Source: Puffinus mauretanicus (Eukaryota; Chordata; Aves; Procellariiformes; Procellariidae). Taken from it: a DNA stretch of 64,000 nt. Position 1 is the stretch's first letter. Every line of letters begins with the position of its first letter. A model generated the notes under the pieces. The model was not told the origin of the DNA, made no database searches, and worked only from the letters and a program-made list of their open reading frames with translations. Below, one piece after another: positions 1 to 11,436 of the stretch. Position numbers and translations under genes: made by a program. The stretch covers positions 1,240,001-1,304,000 of the forward strand of contig JAJKFH010002485.1 in assembly GCA_023333565.1 (NCBI GenBank). Reading direction: 5' to 3'.

Positions 1-379
1 AGGTAACCCAGACTGTCCTGGAAAGGGGAAGAGTGGTCTGGCACAAAGATGCTTGTTAATGTTTTCATTAGTGAAGTCAGTACTAAAAGTTAGACTGTGA
101 TGATGAAAATCCTTCTGACGTAATGTATGGCGATGCTATCAATAGAAAAAAGAATTGAATATAGGATAGAAAGAAATAGAGTGTGTCTCCATTAGCATTT
201 CATTTCAGGGCAGCAGGGAGCTTGTGAAGTCAGTCTCCTGATTCTCCCCACTTACTGAGCTGTGGTTCACAACATGAGCATCTCAGAGAACAGCTGGAAG
301 ATGTTTCCTGGAGTATCAGGAAATGCACCCAATGCTCTTTAGTCACAAATGAGTTCACTGTACCAGACTAATCTACATC

Positions 380-397
380 TTTTTTTTTTTTAAAAAA
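380..397. repeat. T12-A6 homopolymer junction
   Basis: Twelve T (380-391) run directly into six A (392-397). This is a simple low-complexity tract. It could be the remnant of a retrotransposon tail, but no element body is visible next to it. Confidence 0.8.
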
Positions 398-517
398 GGT
401 ACCACGAAATGTGTGGACATCAAGTCCTTAGCACCTGCTACTGCACTCTACAGATCCGCCCCTACTAGTCCACACTATTCACTAATGTAGACATATAATG
501 TAGATGTAGCCTTGATA

Positions 518-552
518 GTTATTTATTTATTTGCTTATTTATTTATTTATTT
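518..552. repeat. (ATTT)n microsatellite
   Basis: A tetranucleotide ATTT array interrupted once by GCTT near 532-536, about eight units in all. Imperfect, so probably old and only modestly length-variable. Confidence 0.9.
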
Positions 553-3340
553 TCGTTATGGAGCCATAAACAACATTTCTTTTAGGTAAAATTAAACTGA
601 ACCTGAGCTCCAGGACAGTACCTGTCATACGCCAGCCCCTAGTGGTCACTCCATAAGATCAGACTAACCAAATCTGAACTAAAACCTCTGGCATGTGTCT
701 TAGGTAGACCATGGGGTGATACAGATCCATTCCTACTGTGCAGTTGTACTTTCTAAAGCAGAAATAGCCCCTGAGACACTCAGAACTGGAATTACAGCGG
801 TTTACACTGTAAAACAGGGATTTATCAGTTGGAAACCACTTGGAATGTGCATGAGTCAGCATATTTCTTATATTGATATATAAAGCAGAGTAACGTAATA
901 TTAATACCTTTATACCAGAATCTGAAGACCACGTTTTTCTAAACTAAAATGTCTTTAAATGTTTAAATTTTTTTAGCTGTGTTTATGACATTGCTTGGAA
1001 TATCTGATTTTCAAACAATGGTTGCTTTTAGGTTAGCCATTTACTGTGTCGTAACTTGAGAATGCAAAATTGAGGTTCTCAGAGTCATACTTCCTTTGTT
1101 TGTCCTAAATTACAAATAATTTAAATAAGCAAAATAAAACCCCATTGATATAGCTCTAATTTCCTATGGAATACTGATAAAATAATATTGAAATAACTCT
1201 ATATTAATTTATGTATAATGGTCTGGTTGTGGATCTTCTGTTACTGAGGGGTTGGAATCTATCAGCTCTCTCTGACCTATTTGTCAACATGGATGAAAAA
1301 AAGGAATTTGGGTGGCAAATTACATTTGCAGTGCGTTTATATATATTTATGCTAATATACAAGAATATATTTGTGCTAATTATCACATTATGTAAGATTT
1401 TCTTCATTTTCTCATGATATTTATTCCTAATATATTTGTATACCTTGCAAAAAACTATTTTGATGGTAAATCTTCATTCAATCTATTATTTGAATTTTAA
1501 AAATGAACTGTAAGGAGCCTTAAGGAACTCTTGGTTTTAAACCTTATTACCCATTATTATGCAAATTAGGGAAAACAAAAACATTAAAGGATTATATGAA
1601 AACTGATGTTTCAATCTTGATAAATACTAGCTGAAAGCTACGTCTTGAAGAAGTTTGACATTGGATCAAGGTTTTAGTTTGGACCTGACACAACTATTTC
1701 AATTTCTTATGCTTTCCGTTTGAGGTGGAAGGTGGTTACTTTCGCTTCCTCTGTTATTTGTTGTTTTGTATAAAATCTCATATTGAACTGGCAGCTCTCA
1801 CTTTGGGTATTTTGAAATTCATATCTACTTTATGACTTTTTGTAGAAATCTGTGTGCTGTCCTTTCAGTGAGTGTATAACCAAGTACATGCAGTGCCTTA
1901 TGCTTTGGGGAGAGGCAGAATTGCCTCATCTCTTTATTGGTCATGAAATCCTGCACAGACATTTTGGTAATGGTTATTCTTGAAGATTAACATTTTCAGG
2001 TTCTGTTCTGTATCTCTATTTCTTTGATTTCCAGATGTGAAATTTAGTAAATGTCATAGAAACTTTGCCACATGTGAGGGGAAACTGTTCTTGAGTTAGA
2101 CGGTTCCACAGTACCTGCTAATTATAATAGTTTGCCTGTGCTTTGAGGCAGTTACTTTTTCCAAGTTCTGGATACATCTGTTTCTGTCCAAAAATAGTAG
2201 TACAATGATGTTCCGAGAAAACCTCAGTGCCCCGTTATGAGCTCTATTCATGTTGTATCACTCAGTACTAATTACCAGGTGTTTCTTTAGGCCCTCATCT
2301 TTTAAAGATGTGATCATCTGCTCAATTTTATATACTGTGAATACTTCCATTAAAGGCAAGGGGCTTCTCACTGAGATTAAAGGTAAAAGCACATGTTAGT
2401 CTTTATGAGATGTCTTTGGAGCTGCTATTACTAGCTTTGATTTATCTATTGTCTATAAAAAAAAAATTAAAATTGAATAAAAGATATACTTTTATCATAA
2501 ATTTTGAATCTCAATAGAAAACATTAGTCAGCAAGTTATTCCTTTATTTCATTTCTGAAATATAACAAACTAATAAAATCACTCCTTGGCTACACTACTA
2601 TGCAATATGTACTTGGGTTTGATGAAGTTTTAAAATCAGTAGTCCATATGCACTTTATTTGCTGTCTTTTATGATTTTAGAAAGATATTTTGTCATATTC
2701 ATCCGTTTATTGCTATTTTGGGATGTCAGGAAACTAGACCAGTTAATGATTCCAAATGAAACTTACAGCAAATTTAGGATGAGTGAGGCATTTTTGACTT
2801 ATACATTATTTTAAGCTTTATGTAAGGCTGGAAAACCATTGAAGACTGATCCTATTATTATTGAAAGGAGCAAGTTTTATTAATTTCACTGGTAGTGGAC
2901 CTGGATTTTGCACAAGGGCTTTTGTCAGCTTAGTTTTAGCCAGTATTTATACTGCAGAAAATGTACTTCCATTACCCCAGTCTGCCTTATGCATGTGCCA
3001 CATGCTGTATTGATGTGTATCCAAAAATAATAAAACACTCAAAATGTGAAAGGAAGAAACTATTATGCATAAGTCATTGCAAGTACAAAGCCAATTTTGT
3101 ATTGTGGGATGGTGTCCAGAAACATACTCAAAGTGAGGAAAGAGTTTTCTTTCTCTAAAAACAAACCTGAATCTTAAATTAAGCAAAGTTTTGTTGAAAT
3201 TATTTTCTTTTCTTTATTTTCCCTGAATGGTTTCATTTCCATCATGAGACAGGGATTTTGTTTCATTTTTTCAGTTACAGTACTATTTACAGGTTTTTTT
3301 CTTATTTACTATGAAACAAAATTTCTCTTAAATGTTTCCA

Positions 3341-4899
3341 GGCCCAAAACTAAAAAAAAAAAAAGAAAATCTCTTTGATTATCTTGATCTGAGAAACTAT
3401 CCTGCTGGCAAATCATTCCCTCTCTTTTACTTTTTCTTCCAGAGCCAAAGGACGTGGTAAGTTCTGAACTGCCTGGACCTTCTCTGCTCTAGAGAAGCCA
3501 CTAGTCCGACAGTTATGACATGTGGTAAGCATGTGGGAGACCAGTTTTTAGCTGCATTTTGTTGGGGAAAAAAATCGACTTTCTGTTCTGTTCAAACTGT
3601 TCCACTTCCTACAAATAATTAGATATTCTGTGGACCAGAGAATGAAAGGGAAATGCATCTTCAGTAAGGCAGCGGTTCAGTATTCAGCTAGCAGATGGAA
3701 GAGGTAGCTTTACGTTCTGCAACATCCCACTTCTCAGGTGAGGATTGTCATTGTTTTCTAGAAAGTTAGTTCTTATTTCTAAACAAATGGATCAGCTTCA
3801 GCAGGCAAATTATATTCTGATTCTATTTTGGCAAAAGAATAAAGAAGGAATAAGGAGGAGTAGCCAATCTAGGAGAGAAATCTAAACTGCCCCAAAAATG
3901 GACTCTTCTGAACTTGCTAAAATTTTAAGCTATCTGCACAGTCAATGTTGTTGAAACTGGTATGTTCCTAAAAGCTTTGCTTTCAAAAACTTGATAATTT
4001 TAAACAGGAAAGCGTTGGCCAGGAAATCTCCGCTCATGTATCAACTTCAGAAGTGAGATGCGCAATATAATTCATTTTGACATAGTATTCTGAGATAGTC
4101 TGATAAAAGATGCTATGTAAATGTAAAGTATGTTTTAAAGTAATGAAATACAATTTAATGTAAGTAATAAAACCATATATAATACAACTATTTTTCTACA
4201 GAATGGAGCAGAAGAGAATGGAGACTGTTTGTTGGGGTAATATTTTAACCAAGACCCTGAAGCATTATTGAAGTGAGAAACAATATTTCCTCAGAGAAAT
4301 TAATCTTTTCTTTCAAAAAGTTACAAACAATTCCACATTCTGAATGAGGAAAAATAAAATATTGAATAAGTTTGGATATGTTTCCTTTCTAGCTCCTTAT
4401 CTTGTCTGACTCACTGAATATGATGGTGAGCAAATATGTTTCATGAAGGCACAAGAAACTAAATAAAACAAAAAAATTAAGATACTTAGAAGCTTTCCAC
4501 TGGCATGGGATGAATTTTCCTACTGGTTATTGGTTCCATTGACAATTTTTATAGATGAGGTCACAGACCTTCATGAAAAAATTCTGATGTTCAGATGCCA
4601 CAGTATGGGGCATTGTACACATTGAAAAATGCACCCATCTGCTCACACTCATATTAAAAATATGTGTAATTGAATAGAATTTATTTGAAACACACCTACG
4701 GATAGTAGAAAATGAACTATTCCTGCTTTGCTGTAGATAGAAATAATTCCCCACACCCTCGCTCTGGTGCTGTGTTTGTATCTGCGCCAGAGTAAGGCAG
4801 CACCACTCTCATTTGGTGATTTCTTCTTGCACCAGCCCTGCCAATGACAATCCAAAGTTCTTGCCAGTGAAAATAAAGCCCCGAGATTTAGAAGAGTCA
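3341..4899. other. Non-coding DNA, no gene seen
   Basis: No convincing reading frame. An A12 tract sits near 3353-3364. A splice-like pair is visible around 3441-3458: a pyrimidine-rich stretch ending in AG, 14 bases, then GTAAGT. A second GTAAGC lies near 3524. These could belong to a non-coding transcript but are equally possible by chance. The two overlapping minus-strand open frames at 4527-4963 (75 and 104 codons) show no family resemblance. Confidence 0.55.
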
Positions 4900-5640
4900 G
4901 TGGAGGAAATACAACCAAAACCGTATGAAGCAAAATGTAGCGAAAGGATTTTAATGGTGGCATTCGAAAGCAACTTCAACAGCTAAAAATTTTTCAAAGC
5001 ATTACATTTCCAAGCACAGCAAAGGTCTTAGCATTTCAGCACGAGTTTCAGCTTTTGTTCGTCATTGTGGGTGGAAGCTCGCAGCAAACAGTGCAGCGAC
5101 ACAGAGGCAACAGCACAGCCTTCTGCTTGCCCCACAGGGGAGAGTTTGAGAGCTTTAAAACAAAAAGCACCCCAGCCTCTCGCAAATTACAGGCCAGATC
5201 CTGCCAAATAACAGCATGGAAAGAAGCAGGGCGACAGCAAGAACTGAAGGATCACGGGATCAAATTTACCAAGGTGACTGAAGGGGTGCTGGCACCCTGA
5301 CTGGCAATGATGGGCGCAGCCCGCGCGCCCGCATGGGGAGCAGCTTAGGCACGGCTGCCCGGGACTCCCACTTTGCTCGGGCTGCGTCTGCCCAGAGATG
5401 AGGCTGCAAAATTGGTTCCTTTCGAATATTTTAAGCCTTCGGAAAGCTTCAATAGGTTGTTATTTCCTTCTGCTTCTAGTTAGCCCTTAGACTTGTGCTG
5501 TTTTGATGTGAACTGACTTTGCGAGGTCAGGCGGGTTAAATGGTGTTTGATTAAAATCAGAACACCCAACAACTACTGTTTCACAGTTTGACTTTGTTGG
5601 CCTCTTCATCTGGGAATTCAGGAAGACACCTTTAGCTTCA
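4900..5640. promoter_or_regulatory. Candidate regulatory block, upstream part of the 5-kb cluster
   Basis: This repeat-free, higher-complexity stretch precedes the CpG-dense block at 5720. It differs from the AT-rich left flank in base composition, with a CpG patch inside it (5308-5395), and has no transposon signature. A TTCGAATATTT motif and several homeodomain-type cores are present. An 81-codon frame at 5055-5300 has no recognisable domain and is not proposed as a gene. Regulatory function is inferred from texture alone; no alignment was possible. Confidence 0.35.
5308..5395. promoter_or_regulatory. Small CpG-rich patch
   Basis: About nine CpG dinucleotides occur in under 90 bases, including a CGCGCG run near 5320, in a window where CpG is otherwise rare. 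CpG normally decays by methylation in vertebrate DNA, so local retention suggests an unmethylated or selected site, such as an orphan mini CpG island, an enhancer core or an unannotated non-coding promoter. It is far below standard CpG-island length. Confidence 0.5.
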
Positions 5641-5719
5641 AAAAAAAAAAAGGCAGCTTTTTTTTTAGCTTTTTTTTTTTTCATGTGGCTTAAAGAGAAA
5701 CAAAGAAAAAAAGCCACAT
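5640..5719. repeat. A/T-tract inverted repeats (hairpin-forming)
   Basis: An A-tract at 5640-5651 is followed by T-tracts near 5658-5667 and 5670-5681, which can pair with it. Immediately after, a 9-bp arm ATGTGGCTT (5683-5691) is matched by AAGCCACAT (5711-5719) across a 19-base A-rich loop. The structure directly abuts the CpG-dense block beginning at 5720. Confidence 0.7.
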
Positions 5720-6240
5720 TGTGTATGTTTTTCTGTCAATGGGCCTGCCACTGTTTATCAAACCAAGGCAAATCCAATTAGCCTGTGGCCTGCCTCCCAA
5801 CCTTATTAACCTGCTCAGCTGTGAGAAACTCAACAGCCCCTGCCAATATCTCATTTCTCCAGCAGCTGATAAGATCAGTTCAAGATATTCAATGGGGTTT
5901 CCTTTCACTTTGGCTTCATCACAGTCACCAGCATCTTAACCGTGGTAGCCGGATCTTATTTTCCTCTCATTTACTACATGAAATGGGATGGCGACTCCGA
6001 GGCCTATGCAGCTTGTTGGAACAAACACCGATCAGGCCTTCACGGCGTTTGACAGGACGGGCTGATTTTCCTTATCGCGGCTTGCCCACAAAGGCCCGGG
6101 CCAGGCCGGGGTTATTAGCATTCCTCGGTGAGATGCGTCAGGCCTATTTCTGTCACGCAGACAGATTGAGCCTTTCACTCAGGCTCGCGAATGAGTGACA
6201 CATGGCCTGACTGGGAGGACAACATTGTTATTTGAGTTAA
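5720..6240. promoter_or_regulatory. CpG-dense candidate conserved enhancer
   Basis: About 520 bases of complex, repeat-free sequence unlike its surroundings. Roughly 17 CpG occur between 5941 and 6195, against near absence elsewhere. Visible motifs are a CAATTA homeodomain core near 5777, an E-box CAGCTG (5863-5868) overlapping GATAAG (5868-5873), a ten-base palindrome GGCCCGGGCC (6093-6102), a TGCGTCA half-CRE/AP-1-like site near 6134, and a CGCG-containing stretch near 6186. A 137-codon plus-strand frame (5785-6198) crosses it but resembles no protein; open frames lengthen by chance in GC-richer DNA. Known vertebrate developmental enhancers share this texture. That this is one is inference; a CpG-island-like non-coding promoter is the alternative. 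Confidence 0.5.
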
Positions 6241-6520
6241 GAAATCAATTTGTATCAAATGTACACTGTAATTTATTTGTTGGCTTTGAAGGGAACCTGG
6301 CTGAGATAAATGGGAATGGGCTTCTTTCTTCCCCCCTATGCTGAGCTGATAAAGTTCTTGTGAAGCTCCAGATAGCTCCAGTCAGAGCCAAAGTGACAAA
6401 CATGTTTAAAGTTGCACAGTGATCTTTAAATCTCAAAAAGAACACCTTGTCGGACATGATAGAACATTTTTTACCTTTTCCCTCTATCTGTCAGAAAGCT
6501 GCTGTGACACATTGCTTTAG
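6241..6520. promoter_or_regulatory. Candidate regulatory block, downstream extension
   Basis: This stretch continues without repeats from the CpG-dense core, with lower CpG. It includes TGATAAAG near 6348 and AGATAA near 6304 (GATA-like), an ACATGTTTAAAG stretch near 6400 and several TTTAAA/ATTTA cores. It may be the flank of a single element spanning about 4.9-6.5 kb. The evidence is texture only. Confidence 0.3.
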
Positions 6521-8179
6521 TATTTTTGCTGACATTTTCTTTATCAAGCACATCTGTTTGTGGTCGGAAGATGCTTATTCCTATTTTCTTCAATCTACAG
6601 CAGCCTAGGAAACTGCCAAAAGGAAGGAAGAAAATGAGACATTCTTTCCAAGAATTATTTAGGGTTTTTTTAATTGTGACTTTTCTTGATCAGGTTCCAG
6701 CTTTCTTTTTACTTTTGTTAAAAGAGAGAAGAAATGTGTGGGGAACATGTATCATGAGATCTTGTCTATTTCAAGAAGTTTGGTTGGGCTCAGACTGACG
6801 GTGCATTAAGATGTTGGTATTATATGTTAAATCATGAGCTACGAGATTGACATTCTCCTCTATTAGAGTTATAAATATGAGCCTAAGTGTTGGCTCTATG
6901 CATCAGTGTTTTATTCTTTGAAATAATATGAATAATCAAAAGTTACATCTACAGTTTCATGTATGCTTGCAGTTATGACTCCATAATGAAAAAATGCTAA
7001 CAAACTAGCCACAGGCAGAGCAGCTCACTGACATTTCCATACAATAACCTGGTTGTTTAGCTTTGGTTTTCAAAAGTGATCTAAATGTAATATGTCATAT
7101 TAGATGACTATATAAGGTACCTTACCCTTCCTCTGCATTATAGCTTTCCACCTTCATATAGGCTCTTTTTTAACAAATGTGCACATGTATAAATGCAGAA
7201 ATATTATAAAGCAATATAGACTGCTATACTCTGATTAGTCCACAGAAGGTACAGCCATCCACAAAGCAAGGTTAAACTTGAGGTAGTGTAACGTGTGCAA
7301 CCAGGGTCAAACACTCTTCTAGTCCTTCCAGAAGCTAGGTCAAATGTGATTAGCAGTACAAGCATTTTTAAGATAACTTGGCTTTAGGAAGTGTTAAACT
7401 TATTAGTGGCCTGATCACACCGTCACCAAAACAGTCACACCACTCCCAGGAATCTCAGGGAGGGCCATGCATCAGGATTAACTCTTCTCTCGGGCTGCCC
7501 AACCAATATATTTCACTCTCCTCTTTCCTGCCTTTCCTCTGGGAATGTTGCAATCCTTTAGGCTATGAGCAGCCTGCCAGCCTTAGATCTTGTTATACCT
7601 ATGAGTACTGACACTGTAATAGTGTTAAGCCTTGCTCTCAGGTTTCTTCTGTGCCATGCCCTTTGGGCGAGGGCTTGCCCTTTTATCGTTCTGCCCAGGT
7701 GCATAACGACGGTGTTGTTATTCTGACTGGCCTGACATTTTCTAATGTGGTGCTTTTTAAACCTTAACTCCATGTTTCCACGTTTAGGCAATAGCTTCAG
7801 ATTTTGTCTCAATTTAGCAACCCAAAGACAGCATAATATTTTAAATATCTAAAATGGTTTCTGATTTTCATCCCATGGCACAGTCTAGAGGTGTGACTTT
7901 CAATTTTCAAATGCTCAGAGTAGGCAATATTGCAATTCAGCTCTAATTACCAAGAGTAAAATGCTCCCTGTTTACACGTATTTATATTTCTACAGAAACA
8001 TATTCCATAAAACATGCACCTTCTCAAAGGAGAACTGTAGTTTGCCACGCTCTTTTAGCTATATCTATACCGTAGTTTACAATTATTACAGCCTAAGCAC
8101 ATCAATCAATTTATTGTCAGATCAAGCTCTTCAAGAAATCATACCAAATATTGTTTTAACCTCATTGCTTTAGAAATAA
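6521..8179. other. Non-coding DNA, no gene seen
   Basis: Ordinary AT-rich sequence. The 90-codon frame at 6526-6798 and those at 7378-7611 and 7558-7812 show no domain, signal peptide or splice-site context. No named repeat is recognised. Confidence 0.6.
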
Positions 8180-8620
8180 CCATTGGCAGTGGAGTAATTT
8201 AGACCCCAGAAATGGCAGCGCAAAATAAAACACCCTCTAGCTCTGATACAAGAGCACTCTGTCATGTCTACAGCTTCACTCTATTAAAATAATACATCCT
8301 CCAAAGCACTTGTTTTGGCCTTCTTCTGCCTTATCTTATATCCCTTAATGACAGAAAATGGAAAGCACTTAATTTCTCTTCCAGGTTTGCATTAATTCAT
8401 TATGAGCAATGCCAGTTTTTAATCTGCTGTGAGCTGGCCTCTGATGATAATGTAAAGATGAACCCTTTGCATGGAATTTGGAAAGGAAAAAAACAGACGC
8501 AACGATGTGCCAGGATTGTTCATGATTTACTGTACATTACGTTCTCTAAAAAACACAATGGCTGGCAGTAGGGGCAAGTTGCCATTTACCTGGTCTTCAC
8601 TAATTCACATGAATCGGAAG
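8180..8620. promoter_or_regulatory. Candidate enhancer rich in homeodomain/AT-hook cores
   Basis: Repeat-free block with a high density of developmental-type cores: several TAAT/ATTA sites (near 8288, 8370 and 8391-8401), TGATGATAATG near 8442, and TTTGCATGG near 8466. It contains no simple repeats or transposon remnants, and its dinucleotide texture resembles known vertebrate conserved non-coding elements. A 63-codon frame at 8471-8662 is not credible as a gene. Sequence conservation is untested. Confidence 0.35.
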
Positions 8621-8934
8621 GAATGCTCTGGGCCAAGGGACTCCCTTCTGCATCTTACTTGAGAGCAAGTGTGTCCGCAGCTGGGAAAACCTTTTGATGA
8701 AACCTGTGGGGCAGGTAGTGTGAGAGACCCAACAAGCAGAGACCCTGCAGCAGGAGCAGTGGTTCCTGGGGAGATCAGGGACATAGATATAAGGGGACAG
8801 AAAAAAAAACAGACAAAGCCTCCTTTTTCTAGGAGAGGATTGCATTGAGTTTGGTTCAAGAAGCCCCTGAAAGTTGCTGGATTCAGAGCAAAGCTGGAAA
8901 GAAGCAAGGATACAGCGCGCAAAGGAAGATTTAT
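8621..8934. other. Non-coding spacer, no feature recognised
   Basis: Slightly GC-richer sequence crossed by two overlapping minus-strand frames (81 and 105 codons, 8600-8922). The encoded peptides are unrelated to any family I know. There is no repeat other than an A9 tract near 8800. Confidence 0.5.
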
Positions 8935-9230
8935 TTTTGTATTCTCTTATTGTCTTACAAAGCAGGCCTCGCTTGTCTCTTTAAAAAGGTCCATTGTTTT
9001 AGTCTGAGCTAAAATAAACTATAACTTCAGAGTTCATTAGATGTTTTTGGCATGCTTGCTGTAAGAACAATACCTACCTCAAAACTCTTGCTGGCACAGG
9101 GTCCCTTCCCTGAAAATACCTCTGCGTATTCTGAAAGCTGCAAGAAACAGCAAACTGGGAGACAATGAACACGGATTCTACCTATTTCACAACCAATTGC
9201 TATTAATCTAAACTTCACATGTGGAAGGGA
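8935..9230. promoter_or_regulatory. Weak candidate regulatory block
   Basis: Repeat-free sequence with a CCATTGTTTT motif (SOX-type, near 8991), CTTTAAAAAGG near 8980 and two further AT cores. It lies about 300 bases downstream of the 8180-8620 block and may belong to the same element. The support is weak. Confidence 0.22.
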
Positions 9231-9535
9231 TGAATTGTCATTTTCATCTCTAAATTAAAGAAAAGAAAACTCAAAATAAAATTTTGGTCCTTAATATGAC
9301 AAAACACAATCTGCATCCTTAACACTGACTAATTATTCAACTGAAGTCACCTTTGGGCAGTCAGACTACTGGAAGGGGGGTTATGATGTTGCTGTAAGTA
9401 TGAAAAGAGCTGTGAAGTTTTATCTCAAGGTATCAGTGTCCCCTTCCCTCAGTCTCAAGCATAACATGGCTAGGAGTGGTTATTATTTTTATAAAAAAAT
9501 TATGTTTCTAGAGGCAATGGCTCCCTAGATTCCTC

Positions 9536-9561
9536 CGGGGAGAGAAGGGGGAGGGAGGAGG
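9536..9561 (+). repeat. G-rich purine tract
   Basis: Runs of four, five and three G separated by short A/G spacers, followed by two GG pairs. It is a borderline G-quadruplex candidate on the plus strand, because the fourth three-G run is missing. Confidence 0.55.
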
Positions 9562-11423
9562 AATAGAGCAGTGTACGTCTTCCCAAGTTGCCGCTAAAGC
9601 AAATGTGGAAGTAACTTTTCCGGATCTATACTTAAGAGACTTAAACCATGGTGTACACCCGAAAGCTCAGGATAAAATGAGAAACCAATCTGCCTCCTTC
9701 GCCCCCAGCTCTGACTGCTGTGTCAACATGCAGCAGGGTGAAAGGGAGTTGAATATAGGAAGCAACAGGCAGTGCTGAAATGAATTTTTTTTACATGTGT
9801 TGCTTCATTGTGTTTGGGAGGCACACCTGCTAAAACGGAAGACATGCCATGAAGTGGGAGAGATGTTAAAACTGTAAACATATAAAAGTCTGGACTAACA
9901 CTAAACATGCCTGGGAGGAGGAGCCACTCTAAACTGGAGGTACTAGGATGCCAATTTGAGGCGCAAGAGTTAAAGCCTCAGGAAAAAAGGAAACACAACT
10001 TCCATTGAAGAATATTTTAGGAATGGCAAGTATGTCTGTCTGTGAGTAACCCGTGTCTAGTGCCCGCATGCTACATGCTCTCACTGATGAGTGAAAACAA
10101 CAAAACAACAAGTGCTCTCAGCGAAGCTACAGAACATAGCTAAACCTAAAATTATGACATTCGTTTGGGGAGCAGGAAAAATGGAGCACTAGAAAGTTCG
10201 GTTTCATTTCCCCTGGTTTCTGAATGAAGGTTTAAGACGATGTTCATTAATTAACCCTAAGTTTTGAATTGGTTCCTTGTTCCTGACAGTCAAGTCCTGA
10301 TTATGCGAGGGAGAAATGTATCACTGCTTATTAATATAGACTGAGAGAAAAGCCTTCCAGATATTAGGTGTCTTTAAGTTCGCTGACCATATCTTTTCAG
10401 ACTGAAAGTATCTGTATAAATATTTGCTTCACACTGAATTATTTTGGACAGTTTCAGCCAAAACAATTTGGGGAATGATATAGGGCAAAATATGTTGTTT
10501 TACCTGTGCTAGAGGAATTCTGATGACCTTTTATTTAGTCCAGTATGTATTCCAGTAAATACATCCCTTTGAAAAGAAGGAATTTGATGGAAGGCAGACC
10601 ACTTGGCAGACTGTTGGTTTTCACTAGTTTTTTTAATAGAAACAAATAATTGTGATGTTACCATCTAATTAAAAACTGTATAATGATGTGCATAGAGTAG
10701 ATAGCAGGACTAGGGTTATAAGTAAACATTAGCATTTTTGTAGTTGTGGTAATTTTAACTCTGTATTTGAAATAATACTCTCAAAAATATTTTGTGTGTT
10801 CATACATCAGATTTTGTGAACCTGCTCTGAAAGAGCTGCTGAAATAATTCCACACAATAAAATATCATCCTTAGGTGAACAGGTAGATATAATGCTAAGA
10901 TATTTGTTATACCACATACAATTACTTTTGGTTACTGGTTAACCCTTAGTAAGAAAATGCTTCAGGCTTAGCAAGTAGGAGATTTCGATATTTAGTAGAA
11001 GAACCTGCCTTTGGTATCATAACAATATTCAAGGTATGAATGAATAAAATCATCTCTTCAAAAAGAATGTAGAATTCCCAAAGGTTTAATATTAAATCTT
11101 TTGGGAGATTAAGTGGTATGGTGGTGCTGCTACAGATCTAGGGAGTCTCTTTCATATGATCTCCTAGTCCTCAGCCTGTCCAACTCTGCAGGAGTTAGAG
11201 ATATTCTAATCTGTATGAGATGAACTTGGTGAGGATCATTTCCCACTGTCAAATGTAAAATTACTATCATACATTGCACTAAAGAATGTCCTTTCTCAAC
11301 TGTAATTCTTCGATTATCAGTTGCAGAAGGCCTGAATAATGGAGAACCTGATCTCAGCTGGGCTCTTTAAATCAGAATCCTCAGGAGGCACCAAAAGAAT
11401 CATATTATTCACTGTAGTTTAAG

Positions 11424-11436
11424 AAAAAAAAAAAAA
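11424..11436. repeat. A13 homopolymer
   Basis: Thirteen consecutive A followed by a C/A-rich stretch ending in CAAAAACCCCCAAAACC. Possible remnant of an old retroposed tail, but there is no recognisable body upstream. Confidence 0.8.

Larger units (their letters stand above)
1..3340. other. AT-rich non-coding DNA, no gene seen
   Basis: No reading frame longer than about 80 codons and no recognisable protein. The stretch holds short A/T tracts and one ATTT microsatellite, listed separately. An octamer-type motif (ATGCAAAT) occurs at 1559-1566 without other motif clustering. I see no transposon that I can name. Confidence 0.7.

Noticed and set aside
1559..1574. ATGCAAATTAGGGAAA shared with 58797-58812
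   Set aside because: A single 16-base repeat within 64 kb of AT-rich DNA is expected about by chance; there is no flanking similarity.
5785..6198. 137-codon frame through the CpG-dense block
   Set aside because: Openness follows from higher GC. There is no domain and no codon periodicity I can see, and regulatory DNA explains the texture better.
8600..8922. Two overlapping minus-strand frames (81 and 105 codons)
   Set aside because: They lie in different phases of the same DNA, show no family resemblance and have no splice sites matching their ends.
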